DNA from: Vibrio barjaei
GTDB lineage: Bacteria; Pseudomonadota; Gammaproteobacteria; Enterobacterales; Vibrionaceae
Assembly (NCBI RefSeq): GCF_001639065.2
Contig: NZ_LQXO02000003.1
Span: 150,712 to 214,711, forward strand
Direction of reading: 5' to 3'
Length of the DNA: 64,000 nucleotides
The notes below the pieces were generated by a model. That model ran no database searches, was not told where the DNA came from, and worked only from the letters and a program-made list of their open reading frames with translations. Shown in pieces: positions 51,017-59,285 of this stretch; positions within the stretch are counted from its first letter, which is position 1; the number at the start of each line of letters is the position of its first letter. The translations under genes were made by a program, and so were the position numbers.

Positions 51017-52960
51017 ATGCTTTTATACGGATGGTATAAGCAACGACTGCTAGCAGTTACTTCGGTCATCATAGCCTCTCTGGTATGGCCTGCATTCGCA
51101 GCAGAAACACAACTAGAACAACAACGCTCAGATTATGATAGGGCGCAAAAGCTCATTGATAAAAAAGACATCAGCGGTTATCAAAAACTTCGGCCTAAAA
51201 TTGAAGACTACGCATTGACTCCTTATGTCGATTATCGAGTGTTTTCTTTGCAGCTTGCAGATAAGTCGATTGAGGACGTCAAGGCGTTTATTGAGCAGCA
51301 TAAGGGTTTCCCTTTCTCCTCTCGTATTCGCGCACCGTACTTGGACCAATTGGCCCGTCAAAACAAATGGCAAGACATTCTGACGTTTCAAACCACTTAC
51401 CCAAATGGAGAACGATATCAATGCCACTATCACTATGCTCAGCTTAAAACCGGGAATAAACAGGGGGCTTACAAAGGCGCTGAAAACTTATGGTTGAGTG
51501 GAAATAGTGTTGATAGTGCTTGTGATAAGTTATTTAAGGAGTGGGATAAGTCAGGAGCGCTGACTGACCAACTGATTGTCGAGAGAATGCTCCTTGCTTT
51601 TGAGAAGCGTAATGGATCATTGATTAACTATCTAAATAAGAAGTTGGCAACGTCGCCAGGGAAACAGCAGGGCAAGCAAATTAAAGACCTGTTCAAATCA
51701 CCTAATAAGGTGGCGTCTTTTGCTGATAGTAATTTCCCACAACCGTATAAAAATCAGCTAACTGAGCTGTCACTGAGAAAGTTAGCTCGTAGTGATAAAG
51801 ACAAAGCAAGAACAGCGCTAACTAAACTAAGTAAAAATGCCTCGTTAGATGATGAGTTGCAACAGTCGATGCAAGACTATGTTGCGATGCGTTATATCAC
51901 GACGGATTCCGAAACTGAAGCTAACTGGCGCGATAAAGTGCTTAGTCAATCAAGCAATGATGGTTACTTGGAACGTAGAGCGCGTCTTGCGGTGCAACAA
52001 GCCGATTGGAAAGGCTTGAACCGTTGGATCAATAAAATGTCGCCAGAGAAACAAGAAACCAGTCGTTGGCAATATTGGTTGGCACGTTCTGAGTTGGCAA
52101 CAGGTAACAAAGAACAAGGAAAACAACGCCTAGAGGGGATTGTAGGCCAACGTAACTTTTACAGCGCCGCAGCCGCGACATACCTAGAGCACTCTATTGT
52201 TTATCCTATTTCCACGACAGTTTTAGATCCCAAAGTCGTAGCGCCGTATCAAGCTAGCTTAGACCGAATCGAAGAGTTGATTGAGCGAGACAAAATAGCC
52301 GCAGCTAAATCAGAGTGGCGTTTCTTATTGTCGAGCATAACTGTAGATGAGAAGCAGATGTTAGCGGCTTATGCTGGTAAGAAACGTTGGCATCACTTCA
52401 CCGTAGTGGCGACAATTTCTGCCAAAATGTGGGACAACATGTCATTGCGCTTCCCAACGGCTCATCGCTGGTGGTTTGATTTCTACAGTGACAAGCTCGA
52501 CCTTGATAGCGTGTTGCTTATGTCGCTCGCACGTCAAGAAAGTGCGATGGATGTGGAAGCACGCTCCCCTGTCGGTGCTCGCGGCGTGATGCAGATTATG
52601 CCAGCTACAGCAAAGTACACTGCGAAAAAGCATAAGATACGTTACGGCAACACTAGCGACTTGTATCAGGTAGGTAAGAATATTGAGATAGGCTCGCACT
52701 ACCTTAACGAGTTGCTTGGTAACTACGACGATAACCGTATTTATGCATTAGCCGCCTACAATGCGGGGCCTAACCGCGTAAAACGCTGGCGTGAAGCTTC
52801 TGATGGCAAGTTAGATGCCATCGCCTTTATTGAAGCGATACCTTTTAGAGAGACACGTGGTTACGTTCAAAATATTCTAATGTTCCAAGTCTACTATCGA
52901 GATTTACTCGGTGTTCAGGGAAGTTTCCTTACTGAAGCGGAAGCGAAAAAGCGTTACTAG
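51017..52960 (+). CDS. slt: Soluble lytic murein transglycosylase Slt
   Basis: This 647-residue periplasmic transglycosylase (E. coli Slt70 has 645) cleaves between MurNAc and GlcNAc and releases anhydro-muropeptides, the substrates of the NagZ-AnmK-MurQ route upstream. The signal peptide is residues 1 to about 28, cleaved after AFAA. The U- and L-shaped helical superhelix fills the middle, and the catalytic SLT domain has Glu508 in ARQESAMD, followed by GARGVMQIMPATA and AAYNAGPNRVKRW. trpR follows 72 bp downstream on the same strand, the same pair as in E. coli. Confidence 0.95.
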   Translation: MLLYGWYKQRLLAVTSVIIASLVWPAFAAETQLEQQRSDYDRAQKLIDKKDISGYQKLRPKIEDYALTPYVDYRVFSLQLADKSIEDVKAFIEQHKGFPFSSRIRAPYLDQLARQNKWQDILTFQTTYPNGERYQCHYHYAQLKTGNKQGAYKGAENLWLSGNSVDSACDKLFKEWDKSGALTDQLIVERMLLAFEKRNGSLINYLNKKLATSPGKQQGKQIKDLFKSPNKVASFADSNFPQPYKNQLTELSLRKLARSDKDKARTALTKLSKNASLDDELQQSMQDYVAMRYITTDSETEANWRDKVLSQSSNDGYLERRARLAVQQADWKGLNRWINKMSPEKQETSRWQYWLARSELATGNKEQGKQRLEGIVGQRNFYSAAAATYLEHSIVYPISTTVLDPKVVAPYQASLDRIEELIERDKIAAAKSEWRFLLSSITVDEKQMLAAYAGKKRWHHFTVVATISAKMWDNMSLRFPTAHRWWFDFYSDKLDLDSVLLMSLARQESAMDVEARSPVGARGVMQIMPATAKYTAKKHKIRYGNTSDLYQVGKNIEIGSHYLNELLGNYDDNRIYALAAYNAGPNRVKRWREASDGKLDAIAFIEAIPFRETRGYVQNILMFQVYYRDLLGVQGSFLTEAEAKKRY

Positions 52961-53032
52961 TGGAGATGGGCTACCAATTCATGTGGGCTTGGAGGTAGAA
53001 TGGGTAACTGGATGTTTCTGATGGAATATTAA

Positions 53033-53320
53033 ATGGAACCACACTATCAAGACTGGCAACAGGTACTCGACCTTATTCAGCGTTCGCAAAGCAGTGAGCA
53101 GCAAGCAATGCTGATGACGATGTTGCTAACACCAGATGAACGTGAAGCAGTGACGGCGCGGGTGAACATTCTCTGTGAATTGTTAAAGGGAGACATGTCA
53201 CAACGCCAAATTAGTCAGATGTTAGGCGTAGGTGTGGCGACCATTACTCGTGGCTCTGCGGAAGTAAAGCGCTTGGCCGACAAAGATAAGAACGCGCTCA
53301 GTGATTTATTGCTTAAGTAA
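53033..53320 (+). CDS. trpR: Trp operon repressor
   Basis: This 95-residue repressor binds tryptophan and shuts off trp operon transcription. It is about 13 residues shorter at the N-terminus than E. coli TrpR, which lacks some of the flexible arm. The helix-turn-helix QRQISQMLGVGVATITRGS (residues about 62-80) is intact. The start has no strong ribosome site in the short gap, and read-through from slt is likely. Only one ACTAGT-like half operator is seen near its 5' side, overlapping the slt stop, which is too little to call autoregulation. Confidence 0.92.
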   Translation: MEPHYQDWQQVLDLIQRSQSSEQQAMLMTMLLTPDEREAVTARVNILCELLKGDMSQRQISQMLGVGVATITRGSAEVKRLADKDKNALSDLLLK

Positions 53321-53363
53321 GCGAAACCTACAGGGTTCGCTTACCTTGTCAGAGAAGACGTCT

Positions 53364-53879
53364 TTAGAAGTGTTCAGGATTGGTAAATGGGATCAACGCC
53401 AGTATTAATGCTTGGTGATACACAGAACTGCGTGTGAGCTGATGCTGGGTTAGTAAACCAATTGCCCCGCCTTTTTGTTTGATATTATCGGTACCAAAGG
53501 TCTTATCCATCACATCGCCTAGTTCAACGCTTGGCGATAGCTGGTCTACGACAGCGGGTGGAAGCATTAGACTCGCGCTTCTTGATTCGCCGGTCTGTGT
53601 CTCTGTTTCAATAATCATCCATGCAAACGTGGAATGCCCATCTAAACCAGCTTCAATCCCAACATAGAAATCACCGTCTTTGACGGTTTTCTTGGCATTG
53701 TGAACACGCGTTTTAGCACCAAGATGAGTTTCATCATTGCTCATAGGTTGCTCGGCCACGCCACTTGGCACGTTTACCCCTTCAAAAGTGAACGTTTGGT
53801 TAGGAAAAGCGGATTCAAAGGCGCTTTTTACGGCATTGATTTTGGCTGGATTAAGTGACGCGATAACCACTTTGTTCAT
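53364..53879 (-). CDS. yjjX: Inosine/xanthosine triphosphatase YjjX
   Basis: This 171-residue cytosolic house-cleaning enzyme hydrolyses ITP and XTP so that they are not put into nucleic acids. The N-terminus [19 protein letters not shown] and the [10 protein letters not shown] segment near residue 92 are typical of the NTPase/ITPA-related fold. It is convergent with trpR, as in E. coli, where yjjX and trpR are also neighbours. A GC-rich hairpin (53317-53344) covers the trpR stop but lacks a T run. Confidence 0.92.
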   Translation of the reverse strand: MNKVVIASLNPAKINAVKSAFESAFPNQTFTFEGVNVPSGVAEQPMSNDETHLGAKTRVHNAKKTVKDGDFYVGIEAGLDGHSTFAWMIIETETQTGESRSASLMLPPAVVDQLSPSVELGDVMDKTFGTDNIKQKGGAIGLLTQHQLTRSSVYHQALILALIPFTNPEHF

Positions 53880-54069
53880 TCTTACTTATCCATGTCTATA
53901 CGTTTGGGCTTAATTCTAACGTAAATTTGCCTTAGATTTGTCATTTAATAACGGTGTGCTTTTTATCATTAGTGTGAGTGCTAAATGCCTCCATTAGGAA
54001 TAATTAGAATTTATATGGTACGATATTCTGTATTTGATGGTGATGTTGTACGCATAAGAGATAATAGAA

Positions 54070-54729
54070 ATGAGATTAAAAAAAGTAGTGGTTGCCTTAG
54101 GGCTTATTTCTCTTGTTGGCTGCCAAGCGACGCAGCGACAAAACGCGACAACAGGAGAGTATGAGACAAACTCAGCAACCAAAGGCGCTGTGATTGGCGC
54201 AATTGCTGGCACAGCTGTTGGTATTGCTTCAGGTGGTGATAGTCGTGGGATTCTTATTGGTGCGGCGAGTGGCGCAGCGTTGGGTGGTGGTGTCGGATAT
54301 TATTTCGACCAACAAGAAAAAGCGCTCAGACAAGAGTTGTTAAATTCAGGTGTGCAAGTTGAGCGTGTTGGTGACAATCAACTTTTATTACGTTTAGAAA
54401 ACGGTATTGGTTTTGACAGTAGCTCTCACGCTCTTAACAGCAGTATTCACAACACACTGAGAGGTGTAGCGCGTATTTTGGTTGAGTATCCTGATACCAG
54501 TTTAGTTATCGAAGGCTATACCGATAGCACGGGTAGTGCGCAATACAACCAAGAGCTATCAGAAAAGCGCGCTGAGCAAGTACGTTCGTTCTTGATTAGC
54601 CAGAATGTAGCGGCAGGTCGTGCGGTAGCCCGTGGTAATGGTGAGCGATTCCCAATTTGCAGTAACTCTACACCAGAGGGGCGTCAATGTAATCGTCGAG
54701 TGGAGATTAAGATTCTGCCGCTCAAGTAG
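54070..54729 (+). CDS. OmpA-family lipoprotein with glycine zipper
   Basis: This 219-residue lipoprotein has a signal with lipobox LVGC (cysteine near residue 18) and glutamine after it, which favours the outer membrane. A glycine-zipper region (residues about 37-78, TKGAVIGAIAGTAVGIASGG and later GAASGAALGGGVGYYF) is followed by an OmpA-type peptidoglycan-binding domain with IEGYTDSTGSAQYNQELSEKRAEQV near 141. The layout is that of E. coli YiaD. It should link the outer membrane to murein; a more specific role is not evident. A strong terminator separates it from pheA. Confidence 0.85.
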   Translation: MRLKKVVVALGLISLVGCQATQRQNATTGEYETNSATKGAVIGAIAGTAVGIASGGDSRGILIGAASGAALGGGVGYYFDQQEKALRQELLNSGVQVERVGDNQLLLRLENGIGFDSSSHALNSSIHNTLRGVARILVEYPDTSLVIEGYTDSTGSAQYNQELSEKRAEQVRSFLISQNVAAGRAVARGNGERFPICSNSTPEGRQCNRRVEIKILPLK

Positions 54730-54760
54730 CTTTGAAGACAGGCTACGGCTCATTAAATAG

Positions 54761-54800
54761 AAATAGCCCCAGCTCATGATGACTGGGGCTATTTGTTTTT
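54761..54800 (+). terminator. Terminator between the OmpA-type gene and pheA
   Basis: A 12-bp stem AAATAGCCCCAG / CTGGGGCTATTT with a loop of about ten bases is followed by GTTTTT. It lies just at the pheA stop (54799) and may also serve the minus strand. Confidence 0.85.
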
Positions 54801-55980
54801 ACTCGCCTAAATCGGGCATCACTGGTTTTACGTTATCAATAGGGTAGCAGCCAAGTACTTTAAGGTACTTAGTGATCTTTATAAGCTCATGAATGGCTTG
54901 CTGCATTGATTCTGAGTCTTTGTGGGCTTCCACATCCACATAAAACATCTCTTCCCAAGGATTACCCATAATAGGACGTGACTCGAGCTTGGTCATATTG
55001 ATTCCATAGCGCTGGAGTACTAATAAGGTTTCAACCAACGAACCTGCTTGTTGAGACGTCGCCATGATAAAGGTAGTTTTTGCTGGAATTTGCGCTGACA
55101 CTTCAACAGGCTTTCTTGCAACGACGATGAATCGAGTATGGTTTTCTGTCTGATTAGCAATGTTGCTTTGAATCGATTGCAAGCCATAGAGTTTGCCGCT
55201 GGCTGCGTGGCCGATTGCAGCAACATCGTCTCTATTAAGCTGCTGAACTTTCTGCATTGCATCCGCTGTGCTTGCACAAGACTCCAGTTGAACGCCAGAT
55301 AGTCTGCCCAAGAACTCACTGCATTGCTGATGAGGTTGTGGGTGAGAGTACAGCGTTTTGATGTTTTCCAGACGAATTTCTTTGGTCGCAACCAAGCAGT
55401 GCTCAATAGGTTGGGTGATTTCACCAACGATATGTAAAGTCGTATGTTGCAGTAAGTCGAATACTTCATTAATTGAGCCAGAGCTGGTGTTTTCAATAGG
55501 CAATACACCGAAATCAGCATGACCTGACTCGACCGTTTTTGTGACTTCTTTGAACTGGTCACAATTGAGTTCAATGAGCTCCGTGTTCTTTCGAGAGAAA
55601 TAATCTCGGCTTGCTAGGTGTGAGTAAGAGCCCTTAGCGCCTAGAAAGGCCACTCTAGCAACAGGTTTTCTGCTTTGTTGCGGGTTGGCTAAGTTTTGTA
55701 GGTAAACCTGTTGCAGCAGAACAGAATCTTCAATGATAGTGTGGAAGATCTTTGTGATGTAAGACGCATCCAGCTCGTACTTGTCTTTACCGTTATTAAT
55801 GAGCTTAACCAAAAGTTGTTGCTCACGAGCGGCATCACGAACCGGTTTTGAGGTTTCTACTTTGCTTTTTGCTACTTCAATGCTGAGCTTGCGACGTTCA
55901 GAAAGAAGCTGCAACAAGTTGTCATCTAGCTCGTTCAGACGTAAGCGAATTTCTTCAAGTGAGTAGTTTGTGTCTGTCAT
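54799..55980 (-). CDS. pheA: Bifunctional chorismate mutase / prephenate dehydratase
   Basis: This 393-residue P-protein (E. coli 386) converts chorismate to phenylpyruvate for phenylalanine synthesis. It has an N-terminal AroQ chorismate mutase (residues 1 to about 90), a prephenate dehydratase domain with the catalytic TRF motif in NHTRFIVVA, and a C-terminal ACT domain with the ESRP motif (KLESRPIMG) plus a GSLV variant of the usual GALV, which together bind phenylalanine. The start at 55980 has AAGGA seven bases upstream. A frame extending to 56064 overlaps the attenuator and is not used. Expression is controlled by pheL. Confidence 0.96.
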   Translation of the reverse strand: MTDTNYSLEEIRLRLNELDDNLLQLLSERRKLSIEVAKSKVETSKPVRDAAREQQLLVKLINNGKDKYELDASYITKIFHTIIEDSVLLQQVYLQNLANPQQSRKPVARVAFLGAKGSYSHLASRDYFSRKNTELIELNCDQFKEVTKTVESGHADFGVLPIENTSSGSINEVFDLLQHTTLHIVGEITQPIEHCLVATKEIRLENIKTLYSHPQPHQQCSEFLGRLSGVQLESCASTADAMQKVQQLNRDDVAAIGHAASGKLYGLQSIQSNIANQTENHTRFIVVARKPVEVSAQIPAKTTFIMATSQQAGSLVETLLVLQRYGINMTKLESRPIMGNPWEEMFYVDVEAHKDSESMQQAIHELIKITKYLKVLGCYPIDNVKPVMPDLGE

Positions 55981-55994
55981 CAAATAATCCTTAT

Positions 55995-56017
55995 AAAAAA
56001 ACCTCCCATTGGGAGGC
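55995..56017 (-). terminator. phe attenuator terminator
   Basis: On the minus strand CCTCCC-AAT-GGGAGG is followed by seven T, about 15 bases before the pheA start. The preceding GGAGGCTT (56055-56062) can pair with AAGCCTCC (56012-56019), forming the competing antiterminator. That segment lies four bases beyond the pheL stop, so a ribosome finishing pheL covers it and a ribosome stalled at the Phe codons does not. Confidence 0.92.
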
Positions 56018-56066
56018 TTTCCGTTCGTTTTTGACTTTTCTTTCGAAAACGAAGAAGCCTCCAAGC

Positions 56067-56114
56067 CTAGTGGAGAAAAAAGAAGTCAAAAAAGAACAGA
56101 TTAATCGGGTACAT
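56067..56114 (-). CDS. pheL: pheA leader peptide
   Basis: A 15-codon frame on the minus strand reads MYPINLFFFDFFFLH. Six of its fifteen residues are phenylalanine, in two runs of three split by one Asp, the same design as E. coli PheL (FFFAFFF). The TAG is followed after four bases by the antiterminator segment. When charged tRNA-Phe is scarce the ribosome stalls in the Phe runs and pheA is transcribed. The peptide is too short for ordinary gene callers. Confidence 0.92.
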   Translation of the reverse strand: MYPINLFFFDFFFLH

Positions 56115-56151
56115 AGAAAATGTAGTCTTAAGTTTTTTTGGGCTAAGCCAC

Positions 56152-56180
56152 ACAATAAGCAAGGGAGTGGGGAGCGTCAA
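56152..56180 (-). promoter_or_regulatory. pheL-pheA promoter
   Basis: On the minus strand TTGACG (56175-56180), a 17-bp spacer and TATTGT (56152-56157) form a good sigma-70 promoter. The start point would be near 56145, about 31 bases before pheL. Confidence 0.75.
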
Positions 56181-56182
56181 GC

Positions 56183-56208
56183 AAAAAAATAGCGCCTTAC
56201 GGCGCTAT
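56183..56208 (-). terminator. raiA terminator
   Basis: An 8-bp stem ATAGCGCC / GGCGCTAT is followed on the minus strand by a run of T. It lies about 27 bp after the raiA stop and insulates the phe promoter. Confidence 0.85.
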
Positions 56209-56234
56209 TCTACAATCGTTTTATTTACGAGCCT

Positions 56235-56561
56235 TTATTCGGTTTCTTCTACTAACTCAGGCTTATCCGTGCGTCTCGCTTCTGGCTTATGTCTGAGTTT
56301 GTTTAGCTGACGTTCTAACTTCTGTTCTACCTCGTTAACGGCAGCGTATAAATCTTCATGAGTAGCGGAAGCGACAAGTTTGCCTTTGGGTACCGTAATG
56401 GACGCTTCGAATTTCATTTGTTTGTTTGGCTCTTCGCTGAAAGCAGTCTGGCAACTAATGATATCCACTTGCCATTTTTCTAACTTCTTAAACTTGCTTT
56501 CGATATGCTCACGGATTGCAGAGGTGATCTCAATGTTTTTACCAGTGATGTTTACTCTCAT
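56235..56561 (-). CDS. raiA: Ribosome hibernation factor RaiA (YfiA)
   Basis: This 108-residue protein of the HPF/RaiA family binds the 30S decoding site and stabilises idle ribosomes in stationary phase. Similarity is closest to E. coli RaiA: LVASATHEDLYAAVNEVEQK and the following RQLNKLRHKPEARR are nearly the same. The acidic C-terminal tail is shorter. It lies next to pheL-pheA as in E. coli. The start at 56561 (MRVNITGKNIEITS) has AGAGG about nine bases upstream; a seven-codon extension to 56582 is not supported. A good CRP site lies at a class II position upstream. Confidence 0.92.
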   Translation of the reverse strand: MRVNITGKNIEITSAIREHIESKFKKLEKWQVDIISCQTAFSEEPNKQMKFEASITVPKGKLVASATHEDLYAAVNEVEQKLERQLNKLRHKPEARRTDKPELVEETE

Positions 56562-56600
56562 ATGTTTTTTCCTCTGTTGCATCCCTCATGGGTTAACTCC

Positions 56601-56642
56601 AGATTACTTATCCATGGAGAAAAGAATGTGATCTATATCACT
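56601..56642 (-). promoter_or_regulatory. raiA promoter with class II CRP site
   Basis: TGTGA-N6-TCACT at 56627-56642 matches the CRP consensus with one mismatch. On the minus strand TAATCT at 56601-56606 is a plausible -10 with a start near 56594, placing the CRP centre at about -41. The -35 region is covered by the CRP site. A second half site, TGTGATCTATCGCAAA, is at 56676, and another good CRP-like box (TGTGA-N6-TCACT) at 56837-56852. Confidence 0.7.
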
Positions 56643-56847
56643 AAAACGATAGGGTTTTTCGCATCAAAATTTAAATGTGATCTATCGCAAAACTTTTTAC
56701 TGTTAACACATGAAAAGACTTTCTTTTCCGTCAAAAGTCATTAATTTGGAAAGAGTAGCGCACTGAAAATCCTCCATTTTTGGCGCGTTTTTACGACCTA
56801 AGAAATCTCCTGCTTAAAATTCACTCGACTTTAAAGTGTGATCACTA

Positions 56848-58305
56848 TCACTCAGTGATGGTCTCCTCTTTTGACCCCAAAACTCGATAAAATTCAATGT
56901 CACTGTTTAGTGCTTGTTGTTCCTGCCTGATCTGCTGTAGAGACTCTAGCTGTTTGTAGATAACATAGTATCGGTTGATATTTGCCACGTAAGTAACGGG
57001 CTCAGAGCTAATATTCCTTCGTGCCATCAGCTCCACATTGCCAAACCATTTATTAGGGTCGTAACCGTGTTTGGTGGCTAAGCGCCGCATTTTAGCGATG
57101 TTTCCCGGACCTGCATTGTAGGCCGCCAGCGATAAATAAACTTTGTCATCATTACTTATCGCGTCATCGCTAAAGTATCTATCTCTGATAAAGCGCATAT
57201 ATTTCACGCCAGCATGGACGTTATTCTCAATTTTATTGATATTTTTGATGTTTACATTGCGATCACGGGCGGTACTTGGAAGGACCTGCATGATGCCAAC
57301 AGCGCCTTTGGGTGAGACTTTGTTTTGGTTTAGCTTAGATTCTTGAAACGCCTGTGCGGCAATCATAAGGAAGTCAAAGTCGTATTTGTCGCCATACTTC
57401 TTGAACAATGAAATCAGCTTATCCAATTGTTGGACATTCTTAGGATCAAGGGCCTTTGAAAACCAACCTGTGTTATCCAAATATTTGTTATAAATAACAT
57501 TTCCTAGCAATGTGCCTTGCTTGGCAGTTTTAATATAAGCGTTTACTTGTTTCTCTAATTTTGGCGAATCTTTGCGCATGGCCCACGCGATTTGACCATC
57601 TTTACTCAATGGTATTGAGTCATGGATATTCAAATCATCAAACGTCTTGTTCCAAAAGAATGCTTTATGACTATCGAGAACGGTCGCTCCAATATAGCCT
57701 TGCTTAACCATTTCGACCAATTCGTAGTCTTGAAGCGTTTCTTCTAAATACTGAACGTAGACAGGAGGCTTATCATTGCTGGTTAGTTTTTGATTTAGTG
57801 CCTGTAAGTTCTCGAAATAACTAGAGCTGCCACGAACCCAAACTTCTTGACCACTCAGGTCTTCGACACTTTCTAAAGACGGATAATCGCTAGTTGTCAC
57901 AATCAGCTCGCTGATGTCAGAGAGAATCGGGGTACTGAACTGAACGATTTCTTGTCGTTTGGGTGTAATTGTGAGGTTTGCGACAACGAGATCACCATAG
58001 CCATTAACTAAAGCTGGAATGAGGTCGTCTCGTGGCACAGGAATTACCTGTACTTTTATCTTTGAGTATTTCTTTTTGAGATTTTTCTCGAAGTGATAGA
58101 GCTGTTCCGCTCCAATCCCTTTGGGCTGTCCCTTTTCTATGTAATAGAAACCAAGATCAGCAGAGACCAAAACGCGAATAACACGCTTCTCTACTAAACT
58201 ATCCAAATCGCCAGTATATGGCTCATTACTTAGAGGAGTTAACTCTAGAGCCCTTACTGGAAGTGTCATGAACCCTATGACAAAACATAATAAAATCGCC
58301 TTCAC
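56848..58305 (-). CDS. MltF-like protein: solute-binding domain fused to lytic transglycosylase
   Basis: This 485-residue exported protein has the MltF architecture. A signal peptide (residues 1 to about 19, VRA) is followed by a family 3 solute-binding domain (about 35-275, with VVANLTITPKRQEIVQFSTP near 107) and an SLT domain with catalytic Glu322 in QAFQESKLNQ, then GAVGIMQVLPSTA and AAYNAGPGNIAKM. MltF proteins trim murein, with the binding domain acting as a regulator that senses peptides. The sequence differs from the standard MltF expected beside purL, so I treat it as a paralogue and give no gene name. It follows bamD on the same strand beyond a terminator. Confidence 0.85.
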   Translation of the reverse strand: MKAILLCFVIGFMTLPVRALELTPLSNEPYTGDLDSLVEKRVIRVLVSADLGFYYIEKGQPKGIGAEQLYHFEKNLKKKYSKIKVQVIPVPRDDLIPALVNGYGDLVVANLTITPKRQEIVQFSTPILSDISELIVTTSDYPSLESVEDLSGQEVWVRGSSSYFENLQALNQKLTSNDKPPVYVQYLEETLQDYELVEMVKQGYIGATVLDSHKAFFWNKTFDDLNIHDSIPLSKDGQIAWAMRKDSPKLEKQVNAYIKTAKQGTLLGNVIYNKYLDNTGWFSKALDPKNVQQLDKLISLFKKYGDKYDFDFLMIAAQAFQESKLNQNKVSPKGAVGIMQVLPSTARDRNVNIKNINKIENNVHAGVKYMRFIRDRYFSDDAISNDDKVYLSLAAYNAGPGNIAKMRRLATKHGYDPNKWFGNVELMARRNISSEPVTYVANINRYYVIYKQLESLQQIRQEQQALNSDIEFYRVLGSKEETITE

Positions 58306-58377
58306 AACTATCCCTTTTTGCTACTGCGCTAAAGATAAATATATAAATAAAAAAGGAATTTTGCCAACTTATGGGCA

Positions 58378-58406
58378 CAAAAAAGCGCTGCATCGGCAGC
58401 GCTTTT
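58378..58406 (-). terminator. bamD terminator
   Basis: An 11-bp stem (AAAAGCGCTGC / GCAGCGCTTTT, one mismatch-free copy on each side) with a four-base loop is extended by T on the minus strand, 24 bp after the bamD stop. Confidence 0.9.
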
Positions 58407-58429
58407 GGAAGGTGAATTTGTCTATAACC

Positions 58430-59155
58430 CTAAAGTGGGTTTAGCTCCATTAATTTCTCAGTGCGCTCGACTTGCTCTTGCATTCCTAGTTCTTCGTATG
58501 CTTTCTTTTGCAGTACTAAAGATTGGCGAGCGGCTTCTGTATCAGGGTAGGTTTTTTGAATTTCCTGAGCTCTATTGATAGCGGCAATCCAAGCTTCACG
58601 TCGGATATAGAAGTCAGCGGTAGCAAGGTCATATTTAGCCAAACGGTTTTTCAACGCAACCATACGTTTCTGCGCGTCTTCGGCGTAAGCACTATTCGGG
58701 TATCGTTTTAATAGGCGATCGAAATCAGCAAATGCAGCTTTTACTGGCTCAGGGTCGCGGTCTGAACGATCGATCCTGAGAATGTCATGCATGAAGTTTC
58801 TGTCTTGTGCCATATGCGTTAAGCCTCGCATGTACAACACCCAGTCAGAACGTTCGTGAGTTGGATTTAATCGAGAGAAACGCTCTATCGTAGCCAGACC
58901 AAGCGCTAAGTCATCGTTCTTGTAGTAAGCGTAAATCAAATCAAGTTGTACTTGTTCAGTGTAAGCACCAAATGGGTAGCGAGAATCCAGCGCTTCAAGG
59001 CGCTCAATGGCTGATGTCCAGTTACCACCTTGTAACGATTCTTGAGCTTCAGCGTAGAGCTGGGAAGGCGGAACATCTGGGACGGTGACTTCTTTGTCAG
59101 CACAACCAAACAACAAAGCTAGAGAAAGCAAGCTTGTTAGTTTAAGTAGTTTCAT
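58430..59155 (-). CDS. bamD: Outer-membrane assembly lipoprotein BamD
   Basis: This 241-residue essential lipoprotein of the BAM complex binds the BamA POTRA domains and recognises the beta-signal of outer-membrane proteins. Lipobox LLFGC is near residue 18. The rest forms five tetratricopeptide-like repeats, seen in segments such as NWTSAIERLEALDSRYPFG and FADFDRLLKRYPNSAYAEDA. The length matches E. coli BamD (245). It is divergent from rluD, as in E. coli, with 130 bp between the starts. Confidence 0.95.
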   Translation of the reverse strand: MKLLKLTSLLSLALLFGCADKEVTVPDVPPSQLYAEAQESLQGGNWTSAIERLEALDSRYPFGAYTEQVQLDLIYAYYKNDDLALGLATIERFSRLNPTHERSDWVLYMRGLTHMAQDRNFMHDILRIDRSDRDPEPVKAAFADFDRLLKRYPNSAYAEDAQKRMVALKNRLAKYDLATADFYIRREAWIAAINRAQEIQKTYPDTEAARQSLVLQKKAYEELGMQEQVERTEKLMELNPL

Positions 59156-59285
59156 ACGAGAACGAGTTTCCTTGACGTAAATATTTTTCCGTGTCCATTA
59201 CTTTTCTTCTCAGTAACAGATACAATGATGGGCTATATTATCCACACTCGTGGTATTAGTCCCAAGGTTTTTTAAAAAGTTCGAT

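Noticed and set aside
52955..52961. ACTAGT as a trp operator before trpR
   Set aside because: Only a single half operator is present and it is part of the slt stop region, so it cannot support a repressor site.
53317..53344. Hairpin over the trpR stop as a terminator
   Set aside because: The stem is good apart from one bulged base, but there is no T run on either strand.
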